A stretch of 13,420 nucleotides of DNA from an uncultured Clostridia bacterium (GTDB lineage: Bacteria; Bacillota; Clostridia; Oscillospirales; CAG-272): assembly GCA_937894775.1 (NCBI GenBank), contig CALAXC010000419.1, positions 1-13,420 on the forward strand. The letters are read 5' to 3'. The notes under the pieces are model-generated. The model was not told where the DNA came from, did not search any database, and saw only the letters and a program-made list of their open reading frames with translations. Below, one piece after another: positions 1-6,924 of this stretch. The translations under genes were made by a program, and so were the position numbers. Within the stretch, counting starts at the first letter, position 1; each line of letters opens with the position of its first letter.

Positions 1-57
1 TATTTAATTTTATTTCGTGTGTTTTTGTTCTGCGCTAAATGACGCAGCCCCTTTATA

Positions 58-753
58 TTACAGTTCTTCCACAGACACAACCCCGTCAAGATTTGCGATA
101 ATAGTTATCATTTTATCGTGACTCGTTCTTCGGGGCATCTGCAAAGAAAATATCGCACAGGAAGTATTGGATTCACTGTTACTCTTGGTTATCTCTATAT
201 CACGGATATAGCTTGAATTTTCCTTTACCGTTTCAACGATAGCCGAAAGCTTGCTCGTTTCGGTATACTCAACGAATATCGTTACCGTGCGCGAGTTTGA
301 AACCATAAAATATTCAAACCTTGCGAGGAAAAGTTCAACGATTATAATTACAAGTGTTGCGATAAGCGCTCCCTCAATGAAGCCCGCACCGACACAAAGT
401 CCCACAATGGCAGATGCCCAAAGTCCTGCAGCAGTTGTAAGTCCTTTTACGTTCTTTCTTTTTGTAACTATTATAGTACCCGCACCGATAAAGCCGACAC
501 CGGCAATAACCTGCGCGCCAAGACGTGCAAGATCGGTAACACCCTTGAGTTCAAATGCTATGTATTGGCTGGTAAGAGTTGTCATCGCCGCGCCAAGACA
601 TATAAGAATATGCGTTCTGAAGCCCGCAGGACGGTGCTTTCTCTCTCGTTCAATACCAATAATTCCTCCACATAAAAGAGCTATCACAAGTCTTACCGAA
701 ACGGTGAGAAGATCTATAGTTCCCGTGCGCTGAAAATCAAATATCGAAAGCAA
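58..753 (-). CDS. MgtC/SapB family membrane protein (downstream copy)
   Basis: This is a 231-residue inner-membrane protein of the MgtC/SapB family. Family hallmarks are visible in order: an ER-R-x-x-RPAGFRTH segment (residues 35-48), RLGAQVIAGVGFIGAGTI (77-94) and KGLTTAAGLWASA (103-115). These lie in hydrophobic helices covering about residues 12-150, followed by a soluble C-terminal domain (about 155-231) of the ACT-like type known for this family. The start is a TTG at 753 preceded by a purine-rich GGGGGAGAGG; no ATG precedes the conserved core. The gene lies 17 nt downstream of a second MgtC-family gene, so the two are almost certainly co-transcribed. Known MgtC proteins affect Mg2+ limitation survival, F-type ATP synthase or phosphate uptake; the exact role here is not readable from sequence. 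No convincing terminator is seen between its stop and the window edge. Confidence 0.9.
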   Translation of the reverse strand: MLSIFDFQRTGTIDLLTVSVRLVIALLCGGIIGIERERKHRPAGFRTHILICLGAAMTTLTSQYIAFELKGVTDLARLGAQVIAGVGFIGAGTIIVTKRKNVKGLTTAAGLWASAIVGLCVGAGFIEGALIATLVIIIVELFLARFEYFMVSNSRTVTIFVEYTETSKLSAIVETVKENSSYIRDIEITKSNSESNTSCAIFSLQMPRRTSHDKMITIIANLDGVVSVEEL

Positions 754-770
754 AATCCTCTCCCCCTTTC

Positions 771-1469
771 TTATAACTCTTCTATCATTCTTACCGAATC
801 GACCTTAGCGATCTCAGTCACCAAAGCGGTATGGGTAAGCTTTTTAGGTAATCTCATAATAAGTATTGCAGCATGAAATTTACTGCCCTCTTGATTTGCT
901 TTTATAAGCTCAACGTCAAAAATTCTGACTCCGCGAGTTTTTATGCGCTCAACTATATCGGTTATATTGTCTGCGGTGTCGTATTCAATGTATATGGTTA
1001 TATTTCTTGATCTCGACGTAATAAAATATTCGATCTTTCCAAAAACGGTTACAGTAAGTATTATAAGAACACAACCTACTATCGCGCCTATGTAAAATCC
1101 GGCTCCGATAGCGAGACCCATACAGGCAGATGCCCAAAGGCCCGCCGCAGTTGTCATTCCCTTTACTTGGTTTTTACCCGTAATTATTATCGTTCCTGCA
1201 CCGAGAAAACCGATTCCGTTTATTACCTGAGCGCCAAAACGCGCAAAATCGATATTTCCAAGATTAGGCGCAATAACTTTCCAAGTATCGTGCATAGCAA
1301 CTATATATGCGCTCAAAATCATAGTAAGCGCAGCTCCCACACAAACGAGAGTATAAGTTCTGAAGCCTGCGGGACGGTTTTTGCGTCCTCGTTCGACTCC
1401 GATTATTCCGCCGCAAAGCGCAGCCAAAAATATTCGCACACAGACATCCCAAAAATGCAAAGTATTCAC
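771..1469 (-). CDS. MgtC/SapB family membrane protein (upstream copy)
   Basis: This 232-residue protein is a paralogue of the gene directly downstream. It shares ER-R-x-NRPAGFRTY (residues 26-39), FARFGAQVINGIGFLGAGTI (75-94) and KGMTTAAGLWASA (103-115). An N-terminal hydrophobic half with several membrane helices is followed by a soluble regulatory-type domain (about 150-232). The start is GTG at 1469 with a well-placed AAAGGAG six bases upstream; the next Met would remove the first helix. The two copies are clearly similar yet diverged, so the duplication is not recent, and they may form hetero-oligomers (inference). Expression probably starts from the promoter at 1558-1586, which would read through the hairpin at 1511-1539, or from a weaker promoter-like site at 1491-1519. 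MgtC-type function in magnesium, phosphate or pH homeostasis is family knowledge, not shown here. Confidence 0.9.
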   Translation of the reverse strand: MNTLHFWDVCVRIFLAALCGGIIGVERGRKNRPAGFRTYTLVCVGAALTMILSAYIVAMHDTWKVIAPNLGNIDFARFGAQVINGIGFLGAGTIIITGKNQVKGMTTAAGLWASACMGLAIGAGFYIGAIVGCVLIILTVTVFGKIEYFITSRSRNITIYIEYDTADNITDIVERIKTRGVRIFDVELIKANQEGSKFHAAILIMRLPKKLTHTALVTEIAKVDSVRMIEEL

Positions 1470-1490
1470 GGTTTTCTCCTTTCTGATAAA

Positions 1491-1519
1491 ATTATAAAGC
1501 CAATGAATTAAAAAAACTG
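1491..1519 (-). promoter_or_regulatory. Weak proximal promoter candidate for the mgtC pair
   Basis: On the minus strand a perfect TATAAT (1491-1496) lies 22 bases upstream of the GTG start at 1469. The matching -35 position (1514-1519, CAGTTT) is poor and falls inside the terminator stem. A transcript from here would have a leader only about 15 nt long, barely enough for the ribosome binding site. It is less convincing than the site at 1558-1586. Confidence 0.3.
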
Positions 1520-1539
1520 TTTTCGGGGAACAGTTTTTT
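1511..1539 (-). terminator. Intrinsic terminator or attenuator before the mgtC pair
   Basis: An 11-bp perfect stem (arms 1511-1521 and 1529-1539, AAAAAACTGTT / AACAGTTTTTT) has a 7-nt loop and is followed on the minus strand by a T run (TTTTTTTAATT). It ends the transcript of the trypsin-like gene at 1628-2515. Because a good promoter lies between that gene and this hairpin, it may also act as an attenuator in the mgtC leader. Confidence 0.8.
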
Positions 1540-1557
1540 AAGTGGTATATTTATAAT

Positions 1558-1586
1558 ATTATACACTATAATTTTATTTTTTGCAA
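1558..1586 (-). promoter_or_regulatory. Putative sigma-A promoter for the mgtC pair
   Basis: On the minus strand, TTGCAA (1581-1586), a 17-bp spacer and a perfect TATAAT (1558-1563) form a good sigma-A-type promoter. It has the same -35 sequence as the response-regulator promoter at 4899-4927. Transcription would start near 1551, giving a leader of about 80 nt that contains the 1511-1539 hairpin before the GTG start at 1469. The region is very AT-rich, so a chance match is possible. Confidence 0.5.
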
Positions 1587-1627
1587 CCCTTTTTTAGTAT
1601 ATTTTTAATAAATTTTATATTCGTTTA

Positions 1628-2515
1628 CTATTCTAACACAAAAGGCAGATCTGTATCCCCGTTTACTCGCTCTCCTCGACTCATTATTTCATAAGCGTTA
1701 TAGGCATCCTCTGCCGAGATCGCATAATTTACAAGGCGATTTTGTGACATATTTTCCAATTCGTTCGTACACGCGATCGCGCAGATCTCCCCCTTTGAAT
1801 TAAACAAAGGCGCACCCGCTCCCTCTTGCGTAAGCAATATCCCTACCTGCAGAAGATTAAAAGTCGACGGTCTTCCGTCGGAATTCAATATCTCTATTTC
1901 TCTGTCGGTAAGAGCAACTCTACCCGAAAACAAGCTGTTTTCCTCAGATCTTTCATCAACGGCAAAAAAGCTAAAAAGCTCTTCCCCTGCACTGACCTCA
2001 TAATCCTTAACAAATTCTACCGCGCTAAGTCCTGCCGCATCTATCTTCAAAAGTGTAAGTCCGCTTTTCTGCTCCTGTCTGAAGCTTTCAACAGGGAAAG
2101 TGCGTCCATCGCAAAATTTAACTTCTATTCTTCCCTCTACCTCTCTGTTCACTACTCCCTCAAGTGTACCTATCCAACCGTCGGAAGAAAAAACAAATCC
2201 TGAGCATCGCTTACCGTTTACGCAGATACTGACCGCAGAAGCCTTGCATCGGTTATAAATCTCCTCACTGCAAAAAGCCCCCGTCCAGATCTTCTCGCTT
2301 TCTTCGTTTTTTTGAGCCGTTGTTTGAGCTTCGGCATTTTTTACACTGTAATACAATACCACAGCCGCCAAAGCTATCAACAACAGCAGAACTATAATAA
2401 AAAACACAAAAAAAGGATATTTCTTGCGGCGAACAGCATTCGCAGTATCAAAATTCAGATCAACTTTTATATCTTCTCCCGCTTCAAGACGGAGTATATC
2501 TTCTTTTTCCATCAT
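1628..2515 (-). CDS. Membrane-anchored trypsin/HtrA-like protein, catalytically dead
   Basis: This 295-residue protein has a short acidic cytoplasmic N-terminus, one membrane helix (about 34-56), and an extracytoplasmic domain that follows the order of an HtrA/DegP-type serine protease. Residues 104-121 (CSGFVFSSDGWIGTLEGVV) match the GSG-hIhs-DGyIlTn-HVV strand but lack the catalytic His. Residues 151-159 (SGLTLLKID) match the DLAvLKI strand but lack the Asp. Residues 231-245 (EGAGAPLFNSKGEIC) match GNSGGPLfN-kGevvGI but have Ala in place of the catalytic Ser. No PDZ domain follows. ATG at 2515 has AGGAG six bases upstream. It sits downstream of a two-component system, separated by a hairpin, so a binding or sensory role linked to that system is plausible (inference). 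The fold assignment rests on motif order only. Confidence 0.65.
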   Translation of the reverse strand: MMEKEDILRLEAGEDIKVDLNFDTANAVRRKKYPFFVFFIIVLLLLIALAAVVLYYSVKNAEAQTTAQKNEESEKIWTGAFCSEEIYNRCKASAVSICVNGKRCSGFVFSSDGWIGTLEGVVNREVEGRIEVKFCDGRTFPVESFRQEQKSGLTLLKIDAAGLSAVEFVKDYEVSAGEELFSFFAVDERSEENSLFSGRVALTDREIEILNSDGRPSTFNLLQVGILLTQEGAGAPLFNSKGEICAIACTNELENMSQNRLVNYAISAEDAYNAYEIMSRGERVNGDTDLPFVLE

Positions 2516-2536
2516 TTTCTTCTCCTGATCAAAAAA

Positions 2537-2589
2537 GACGGCTGCCTATCCGAACGCAGAAAAATTCCGTTCAATATGTGGCAGCCGTC
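2537..2589 (-). terminator. Compound hairpin terminator between kinase and trypsin-like gene
   Basis: A perfect 10-bp outer stem, GACGGCTGCC / GGCAGCCGTC (arms 2537-2546 and 2580-2589), encloses a 33-nt interior that itself contains a nested 5-bp stem, GAACG / CGTTC (2552-2556 and 2568-2572). On the minus strand it is followed directly by six T residues. The AGGAG ribosome binding site of the next gene starts only a few bases after the T run. It should stop or damp transcription coming from the kinase gene. Confidence 0.75.
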
Positions 2590-2634
2590 AGCATCCTCGG
2601 ATACTGAAAATATTATTATAAAATTAAGATGATT

Positions 2635-4086
2635 CTATTCTCCGCTAAGCGTAAATTTAAAGCAACAGTTTTTACCATACTCGCTTTCCACCCATATACG
2701 CTCGCCGTGAGCTTCGATAATAGTTTTCGAAATAAAGAGTCCCAAGCCCGCTCCGCTCTTATCAAGACCACGGCTCTTATCACTCTTGTAAAATCTTTCA
2801 AAAACATACTGAAGCTCCTCTTTGGGAATTCCGTTTCCTTCATTGTAAACCTCAACAAGTATTTTTTTACCCTTAAGCTTTTTGATAGAAAGTCTCAGAA
2901 CTCCGCCCTCTGAGGAAAATTTTACCGCATTGTGAGTAAGATTATAAATAACCTGATATACCGCATCGGCATCGGCATTAACGAAGATCCTCTCTTCCTG
3001 AAGATCAAATTCGACCTCAAGATGCTTCGCATCTATCTTTTGCTCGAACGAAATAAAAATTCTTCTTGCGGTTTCGCAAACATCGAAACGAGTCATCGTA
3101 AACTTTCTGTCGCCCGCCTGAATTCTTGAAAGATCAAGCAAAGAGGAAACGAGTCTTGAAAGTCTGTGTACTTCATTGGATACTACCTGAAGATAATATT
3201 TATGCTGATCGGGCGGAATAACACCGTCTAAAATTCCGTCGATAAATCCCGCAATAGAAGTCATTGGGCTTCTGAGGTCGTGTGAAACGTCTGACATAAA
3301 CGTATTACGCATATTATCATAATTGTTAAGAGATTCCGCCATATTATTAAAGGTCTCCGCAAGCTCGGATACCTCATCGCTACCTCTTACGGGAACTCTT
3401 ACATCAAACTTTCCGTTTGCAAATTTCTTTGCGGCATTACTTATTTCACGAAGAGGAGCAATAACTCTTTCACTTATAAAATAAACAGCGATAAGCGCGG
3501 CGAGAAGCACCCATAGTATCGATCCCATAATGATCTTTACCATAAGCTCCCAAAGATCTGCCATCATAAAAGAATCCGAACAGGCAAAAACGTATCCGCA
3601 AAGATCTCCGTTTCTGTTGACTATCTGCGTTCCGCAAAGCACGTTAGCACCCAAAAACATTCCTTCAAAATCACCCGTAGCATAAAACTCTCCGTGCTTT
3701 TGGATCTCGGCGATTATATCCTGAGATATCTCTCCTTCAAATGCCATTCCGTTGCCTTCGCAAAAATAAGAAAAAGCTATCTTACCTTCGGGATCGACCA
3801 CAACGGTAGAAACGTCATCAATGCTAAGTGAAAGATTTCCCATAACGCGTTTTATATTCTCACGTTCAACATCGTCAAAGGAAGAAAAATCCTTACCGTC
3901 AGCGCTGTAAAGCAAAGAAGAAAAATAAAGTTCCGAGCTTTCAACGGTCCTTTTTACAGTTTCTTCCTTTACCGCCGCCGAAAAACGTCCTATTGCCGTT
4001 GCCGTTACTATAAGAACAACTAAAAAGCTCACTACTATTATGAGCATAAAAGCTGTAACATATTTTGAAAAAACACTTTTAAACAT
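2635..4086 (-). CDS. HAMP-domain sensor histidine kinase
   Basis: This is the 483-residue membrane sensor partner of the response regulator upstream. Membrane helices at about 11-33 and 183-204 bracket an extracytoplasmic sensing domain of about 150 residues. A HAMP linker follows (about 205-257), then the phosphoacceptor region SDVSHDLRSPMTSIAG (H269), an ATPase domain with N box YNLTHNAVKF (N386), a G1-type box NEGNGI (415-420) and G2 GAGLGL (445-450). G1 has Asn-Glu-Gly instead of the usual Asp-Asn/x-Gly, a variant also seen in other kinases. The start is taken as ATG 4086, with GGAG six bases upstream, rather than the TTG four codons earlier, which overlaps that ribosome binding site. A terminator-like hairpin separates it from the regulator gene, so kinase is probably made in smaller amount. 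The ligand is unknown. Confidence 0.94.
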   Translation of the reverse strand: MFKSVFSKYVTAFMLIIVVSFLVVLIVTATAIGRFSAAVKEETVKRTVESSELYFSSLLYSADGKDFSSFDDVERENIKRVMGNLSLSIDDVSTVVVDPEGKIAFSYFCEGNGMAFEGEISQDIIAEIQKHGEFYATGDFEGMFLGANVLCGTQIVNRNGDLCGYVFACSDSFMMADLWELMVKIIMGSILWVLLAALIAVYFISERVIAPLREISNAAKKFANGKFDVRVPVRGSDEVSELAETFNNMAESLNNYDNMRNTFMSDVSHDLRSPMTSIAGFIDGILDGVIPPDQHKYYLQVVSNEVHRLSRLVSSLLDLSRIQAGDRKFTMTRFDVCETARRIFISFEQKIDAKHLEVEFDLQEERIFVNADADAVYQVIYNLTHNAVKFSSEGGVLRLSIKKLKGKKILVEVYNEGNGIPKEELQYVFERFYKSDKSRGLDKSGAGLGLFISKTIIEAHGERIWVESEYGKNCCFKFTLSGE

Positions 4087-4102
4087 AAGCTTCTCCAAAA
4101 AT

Positions 4103-4134
4103 TAAAGGGCTGTTCTGCGTTTAACAGCCCTTTA
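4103..4134 (-). terminator. Terminator-like hairpin between regulator and kinase genes
   Basis: A perfect 12-bp stem (arms 4103-4114 and 4123-4134, TAAAGGGCTGTT and its complement) has an 8-nt loop and is followed on the minus strand by TTTAATTTTT. It lies 27 bases after the regulator stop and 17 bases before the kinase start. I see no promoter between it and the kinase, so it must allow read-through and likely sets the regulator-to-kinase ratio. Confidence 0.7.
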
Positions 4135-4160
4135 TTTGAATTTATTTTAAGCGTTACTTC

Positions 4161-4853
4161 TTATCCGAGAATTTCAAATTTGTAGCCAACTCCCCAAACT
4201 GTCTTAAGGACCCATTTATCGGAAACGCCCTCAAGCTTTTCACGCAAACGCTTTACGTGAACGTCAACAGTTCTCGAATCTCCGAGATAATCAAATCCCC
4301 ATACTTTATCAAGCAGCTGATCTCTCGTAAATACTCTGTTGGAGTTAGACGCAAGGAAATAAAGCAATTCAAGCTCCTTAGGAGGAACATCTACCGACTT
4401 TCCGCAAAGCTTAAGCTCATACTTCTGGTGGCTTATCTCGATATTATCAAACTTTATAACATCCTCATCATTCTGATTGGTATGTGCCTGATATCTGCGC
4501 AATACAGCTTTTACTCTTGCACTAAGTTCCTTCATATCAAAGGGCTTTACAACAAAATCGTCTGCACCGAGCTCAAGACCGAGAACCTTGTCAAAAACTT
4601 CATCTTTTGCAGTAATCATAATTATCGGCTTCGAAGAAGTCTCACGAATCTCACGGCAAACCTGCCAACCGTCTTTTTTGGGAAGCATTATATCGAGCAA
4701 AACGATATCGGGATCATATACTTTAAAAAAGCTTACGCCCTCTGCTCCGTTATTTGCAGTTTTCACCGAATAGCCTTCATTTTCAAAGTATCTCTTCAAA
4801 AGATCACATATATTCAAATCATCGTCTACTATAAGCATTTTCGTATCTAACAT
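4161..4853 (-). CDS. OmpR/PhoB-family response regulator
   Basis: This 230-residue DNA-binding response regulator has a receiver domain (about 4-118) with the acidic pocket DDD (10-12), phosphoacceptor D54 in VLLDIMLP, T81 and K103 in VVKPFD. A winged-helix domain (about 130-228) includes the typical ELELLYFLASNSNRVFTRDQ-type region, then SRTVDVHVKRLREKL and the closing WGVGYKF. ATG 4853 has a strong GGAGGT five bases upstream. It is the first gene of a unit with the sensor kinase and is preceded by a good extended -10 promoter. The divergent lipoprotein gene shares the 237-bp upstream region and is a natural candidate target (inference). The regulon cannot be named from the sequence. Confidence 0.96.
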   Translation of the reverse strand: MLDTKMLIVDDDLNICDLLKRYFENEGYSVKTANNGAEGVSFFKVYDPDIVLLDIMLPKKDGWQVCREIRETSSKPIIMITAKDEVFDKVLGLELGADDFVVKPFDMKELSARVKAVLRRYQAHTNQNDEDVIKFDNIEISHQKYELKLCGKSVDVPPKELELLYFLASNSNRVFTRDQLLDKVWGFDYLGDSRTVDVHVKRLREKLEGVSDKWVLKTVWGVGYKFEILG

Positions 4854-4898
4854 CTTGCACCTCCGAAAGCTTTAAACAGTCAGAAAATCTTTTTCTAT

Positions 4899-4927
4899 AT
4901 TATAACATATATTTCCTTCTTTTGCAA
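4899..4927 (-). promoter_or_regulatory. Promoter of the two-component system
   Basis: On the minus strand, TTGCAA (4922-4927), a 17-bp spacer and a perfect TATAAT (4899-4904) preceded by TGT form an extended -10 sigma-A promoter. It lies about 45 bases upstream of the regulator's start codon, and its spacing is ideal. Confidence 0.75.
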
Positions 4928-4970
4928 ACATTTTTTTAATTTTTTAACAAAAATAGCATACTTTTTTATC

Positions 4971-4984
4971 ATTTTTCGAAAAAT
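4971..4984. promoter_or_regulatory. 14-bp palindrome between divergent promoters
   Basis: A perfect inverted repeat ATTTTTCGAAAAAT lies between the minus-strand regulator promoter (4899-4927) and the plus-strand lipoprotein promoter (5032-5060), about 45 bp from each -35 box. It could be an operator for a dimeric regulator. OmpR-family proteins usually prefer direct repeats, and A/T palindromes arise easily in such DNA. Confidence 0.25.
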
Positions 4985-5031
4985 CTTCATAAAAACATAA
5001 CAAAAAATACGACCAAAGCAAAAAAATATTA

Positions 5032-5060
5032 TTGATTTATTAAAAATAATGTGATAAAAT
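5032..5060 (+). promoter_or_regulatory. Promoter of the lipoprotein gene
   Basis: TTGATT (5032-5037), a 17-bp spacer and TAAAAT (5055-5060) preceded by TGA form an extended -10 sigma-A promoter. The start codon at 5091 is about 24 bases after the expected transcription start, with GGAGGT at 5080-5085 between them. Confidence 0.7.
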
Positions 5061-5090
5061 AATAGTATAAATATTTTTTGGAGGTAATTT

Positions 5091-6824
5091 ATGAAAAAAT
5101 TTTTAGCTATTATTCTCGCAATACTTATGATTTTTTCATTCGTAGCTTGTAATAAGTCATCGGATAAAGAAAACGATGCAACAGATGCTCACAAGCACTC
5201 TTTCAGCGAAGAATGGGAAAAAGACGCTACCCACCATTGGCACGTTTGCTCAGATGACAAATGTGACGAAACGGACGATAAGGCTGAACACGTTTGGGAC
5301 AACGGTAAAGTTACTACCGAGCCTACAAAGGAAAAAGACGGCGTAACTACATTTACTTGTTCGATCTGCGGACAGACCAAGACCGAAGCTGCTAAATATG
5401 CCGAAAAGCTTCCCGCAACCGAAGACGAGATCTTGGCATACGTTTTAGCCGCTATCGATGAAACTCAAAAATATAAAGGCTCTATGTCTATGTCGACCGC
5501 TTCCGATATGATCCTCTCTCAGAAGCAGGGCGAAGAAAAAGATGAGCAATCGAACAAAACAAGTAGCTTTATGAGCTTTGATGAAGACAATAAGATCGCT
5601 TACTATGAAGCTTCAAATGAAAGAAACGACAACAAATCCGTAAACTACACTAAAACTTTCTTAGACAACGGTGCTTTCTACGGATACCAAAAGGAAGTAC
5701 AAACAGGAAATACTTCAAAAACCGACGAACAGTATTTTAAAATCGAAGATTCCGTCAAGGATGAATACCAAACAGTTGATTTTGAAGAATATTTAGGAGA
5801 AATATTTGATATCTACAAGGGAATTAAACTTGCCGAAAATATAGCTGAAATAAGATCGGCTTATCAAACAACTCTTCCCGTATTGCTTTTGGATATCTAC
5901 AACGACAAAACACTTAAGCCCGATATAACATCAAATATCACTGCAACAGTTGAAAACGGCGTATGCGATTTTGTTATTGACATTATTTCATCCGCCTCAA
6001 AAACAGAAGACGGCATTAAAACCGACAGAACTGTAAATTTCTATATTAAAGCTTCGGCAAAAGACAACAAGCTTGTATATTTCAATATGAAGGTTGAAAT
6101 GACAAGCAAGATGGCTCAGGGCGAAACCGTTATGTTGGATGCAGTTCAAAAGGTTGATACAACTATAGACATCGAATACTCATTCGCAACGGATAAATAT
6201 AATGCGCTTGCAGTAACTCTTCCCACTAACCCCGACGATATCGAGATCAAGAAAGCCGAAACTATCGATTCTTACGATGATATAAAGATGAGCATAGTAG
6301 TAAACGGCAAAGAAAACAATACCGTTTGGTTTAATGGAGTAACAACTCCCCAAGAAGCTTTCGATACGATAGTTTCCCATTCCAACCTCTCGCATAATCC
6401 CGTAACTATAAAGGTTTTCAAGGACGAAGCTCTTACTCAGGAATTAACTAAAGAAACCATAACAGAACAAGATATCTTCTCTATGGAAAAAGTATATTTG
6501 TCGGCAACTCCGGATGCGACCCACGCACTCATTTACACAACCCGAACATCTCGCGAGAATTACAGTAAGCCCTTCCAGATCACAATTCCCACAATATCGA
6601 TCTTTGGCAGAAGCTCTTCCGAAAAATCCGAAATGAGCAGTTGCCGCGAAGCAGGTGAATATACTTTAGATGCATCAATCGTAAACGATCCGAGTTATGA
6701 AATAGTCGTAAACGGTGTTAAGATGGAAACCAAGACCGCAACTATCACATTAGAAGGCGGCAAGTGCTACAACATTGAATACATAAAATTAATTTCAGAT
6801 CCCGTAATCGGTGAAAACGAATAA
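5091..6824 (+). CDS. Secreted lipoprotein with N-terminal HWHxC cysteine/histidine segment
   Basis: This 577-residue exported protein starts with a classic lipoprotein signal: charged MKK, a hydrophobic core, and lipobox FVAC with the modified cysteine at C20. It is therefore expected on the outer face of the membrane. Residues 35-105 form a segment seen in many Clostridia surface proteins: HKHSFSEEWEKDATHHWHVC, then C58, H67-x-W, and a CSIC pair (C90, C93). This His/Cys pattern could bind a metal or form disulfides. The remaining 470 residues are mostly predicted beta-type, polar and without membrane segments; I recognise no enzyme motif and name no function. ATG 5091 has GGAGGT five bases upstream and its own promoter. 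It is divergent from the two-component system, so envelope-related regulation by that system is possible (inference). Confidence 0.85.
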   Translation: MKKFLAIILAILMIFSFVACNKSSDKENDATDAHKHSFSEEWEKDATHHWHVCSDDKCDETDDKAEHVWDNGKVTTEPTKEKDGVTTFTCSICGQTKTEAAKYAEKLPATEDEILAYVLAAIDETQKYKGSMSMSTASDMILSQKQGEEKDEQSNKTSSFMSFDEDNKIAYYEASNERNDNKSVNYTKTFLDNGAFYGYQKEVQTGNTSKTDEQYFKIEDSVKDEYQTVDFEEYLGEIFDIYKGIKLAENIAEIRSAYQTTLPVLLLDIYNDKTLKPDITSNITATVENGVCDFVIDIISSASKTEDGIKTDRTVNFYIKASAKDNKLVYFNMKVEMTSKMAQGETVMLDAVQKVDTTIDIEYSFATDKYNALAVTLPTNPDDIEIKKAETIDSYDDIKMSIVVNGKENNTVWFNGVTTPQEAFDTIVSHSNLSHNPVTIKVFKDEALTQELTKETITEQDIFSMEKVYLSATPDATHALIYTTRTSRENYSKPFQITIPTISIFGRSSSEKSEMSSCREAGEYTLDASIVNDPSYEIVVNGVKMETKTATITLEGGKCYNIEYIKLISDPVIGENE

Positions 6825-6834
6825 TATAAAATTA

Positions 6835-6877
6835 AAAAGAGGCTGTCTCAAATTTTTTATTTGAGACAGCCTCTTTT
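6835..6877. terminator. Bidirectional intrinsic terminator, perfect 19-bp stem
   Basis: Arms 6835-6853 and 6859-6877 are perfectly complementary over 19 bp around a 5-T loop, with A/T runs at both ends, so it can terminate from either side. It lies between the converging lipoprotein gene and the phosphoesterase gene. The core GGCTGTCTCAAA resembles ends of some Gram-positive insertion sequences, but no transposase is present. Confidence 0.88.
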
Positions 6878-6924
6878 AGGAGCTAGGCAGATTTAGGCAA
6901 GAAGCCCAAATGCGACAGCATTTT

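Noticed and set aside
31..48. CTGCG / CGCAG hairpin downstream of the first mgtC stop
   Set aside because: The stem is only 5 bp and no T run follows on the minus strand, so it is not a convincing terminator.
251..733. 160-residue plus-strand open frame opposite an mgtC gene
   Set aside because: It is a shadow of the conserved MgtC coding sequence, with no recognisable motif and no ribosome binding site evidence.
4988..5000. CATAA direct repeats as a response-regulator binding site
   Set aside because: The two short copies are 8 bp apart in A-rich DNA, which does not fit the usual 10-11-bp spacing and is easily due to chance.
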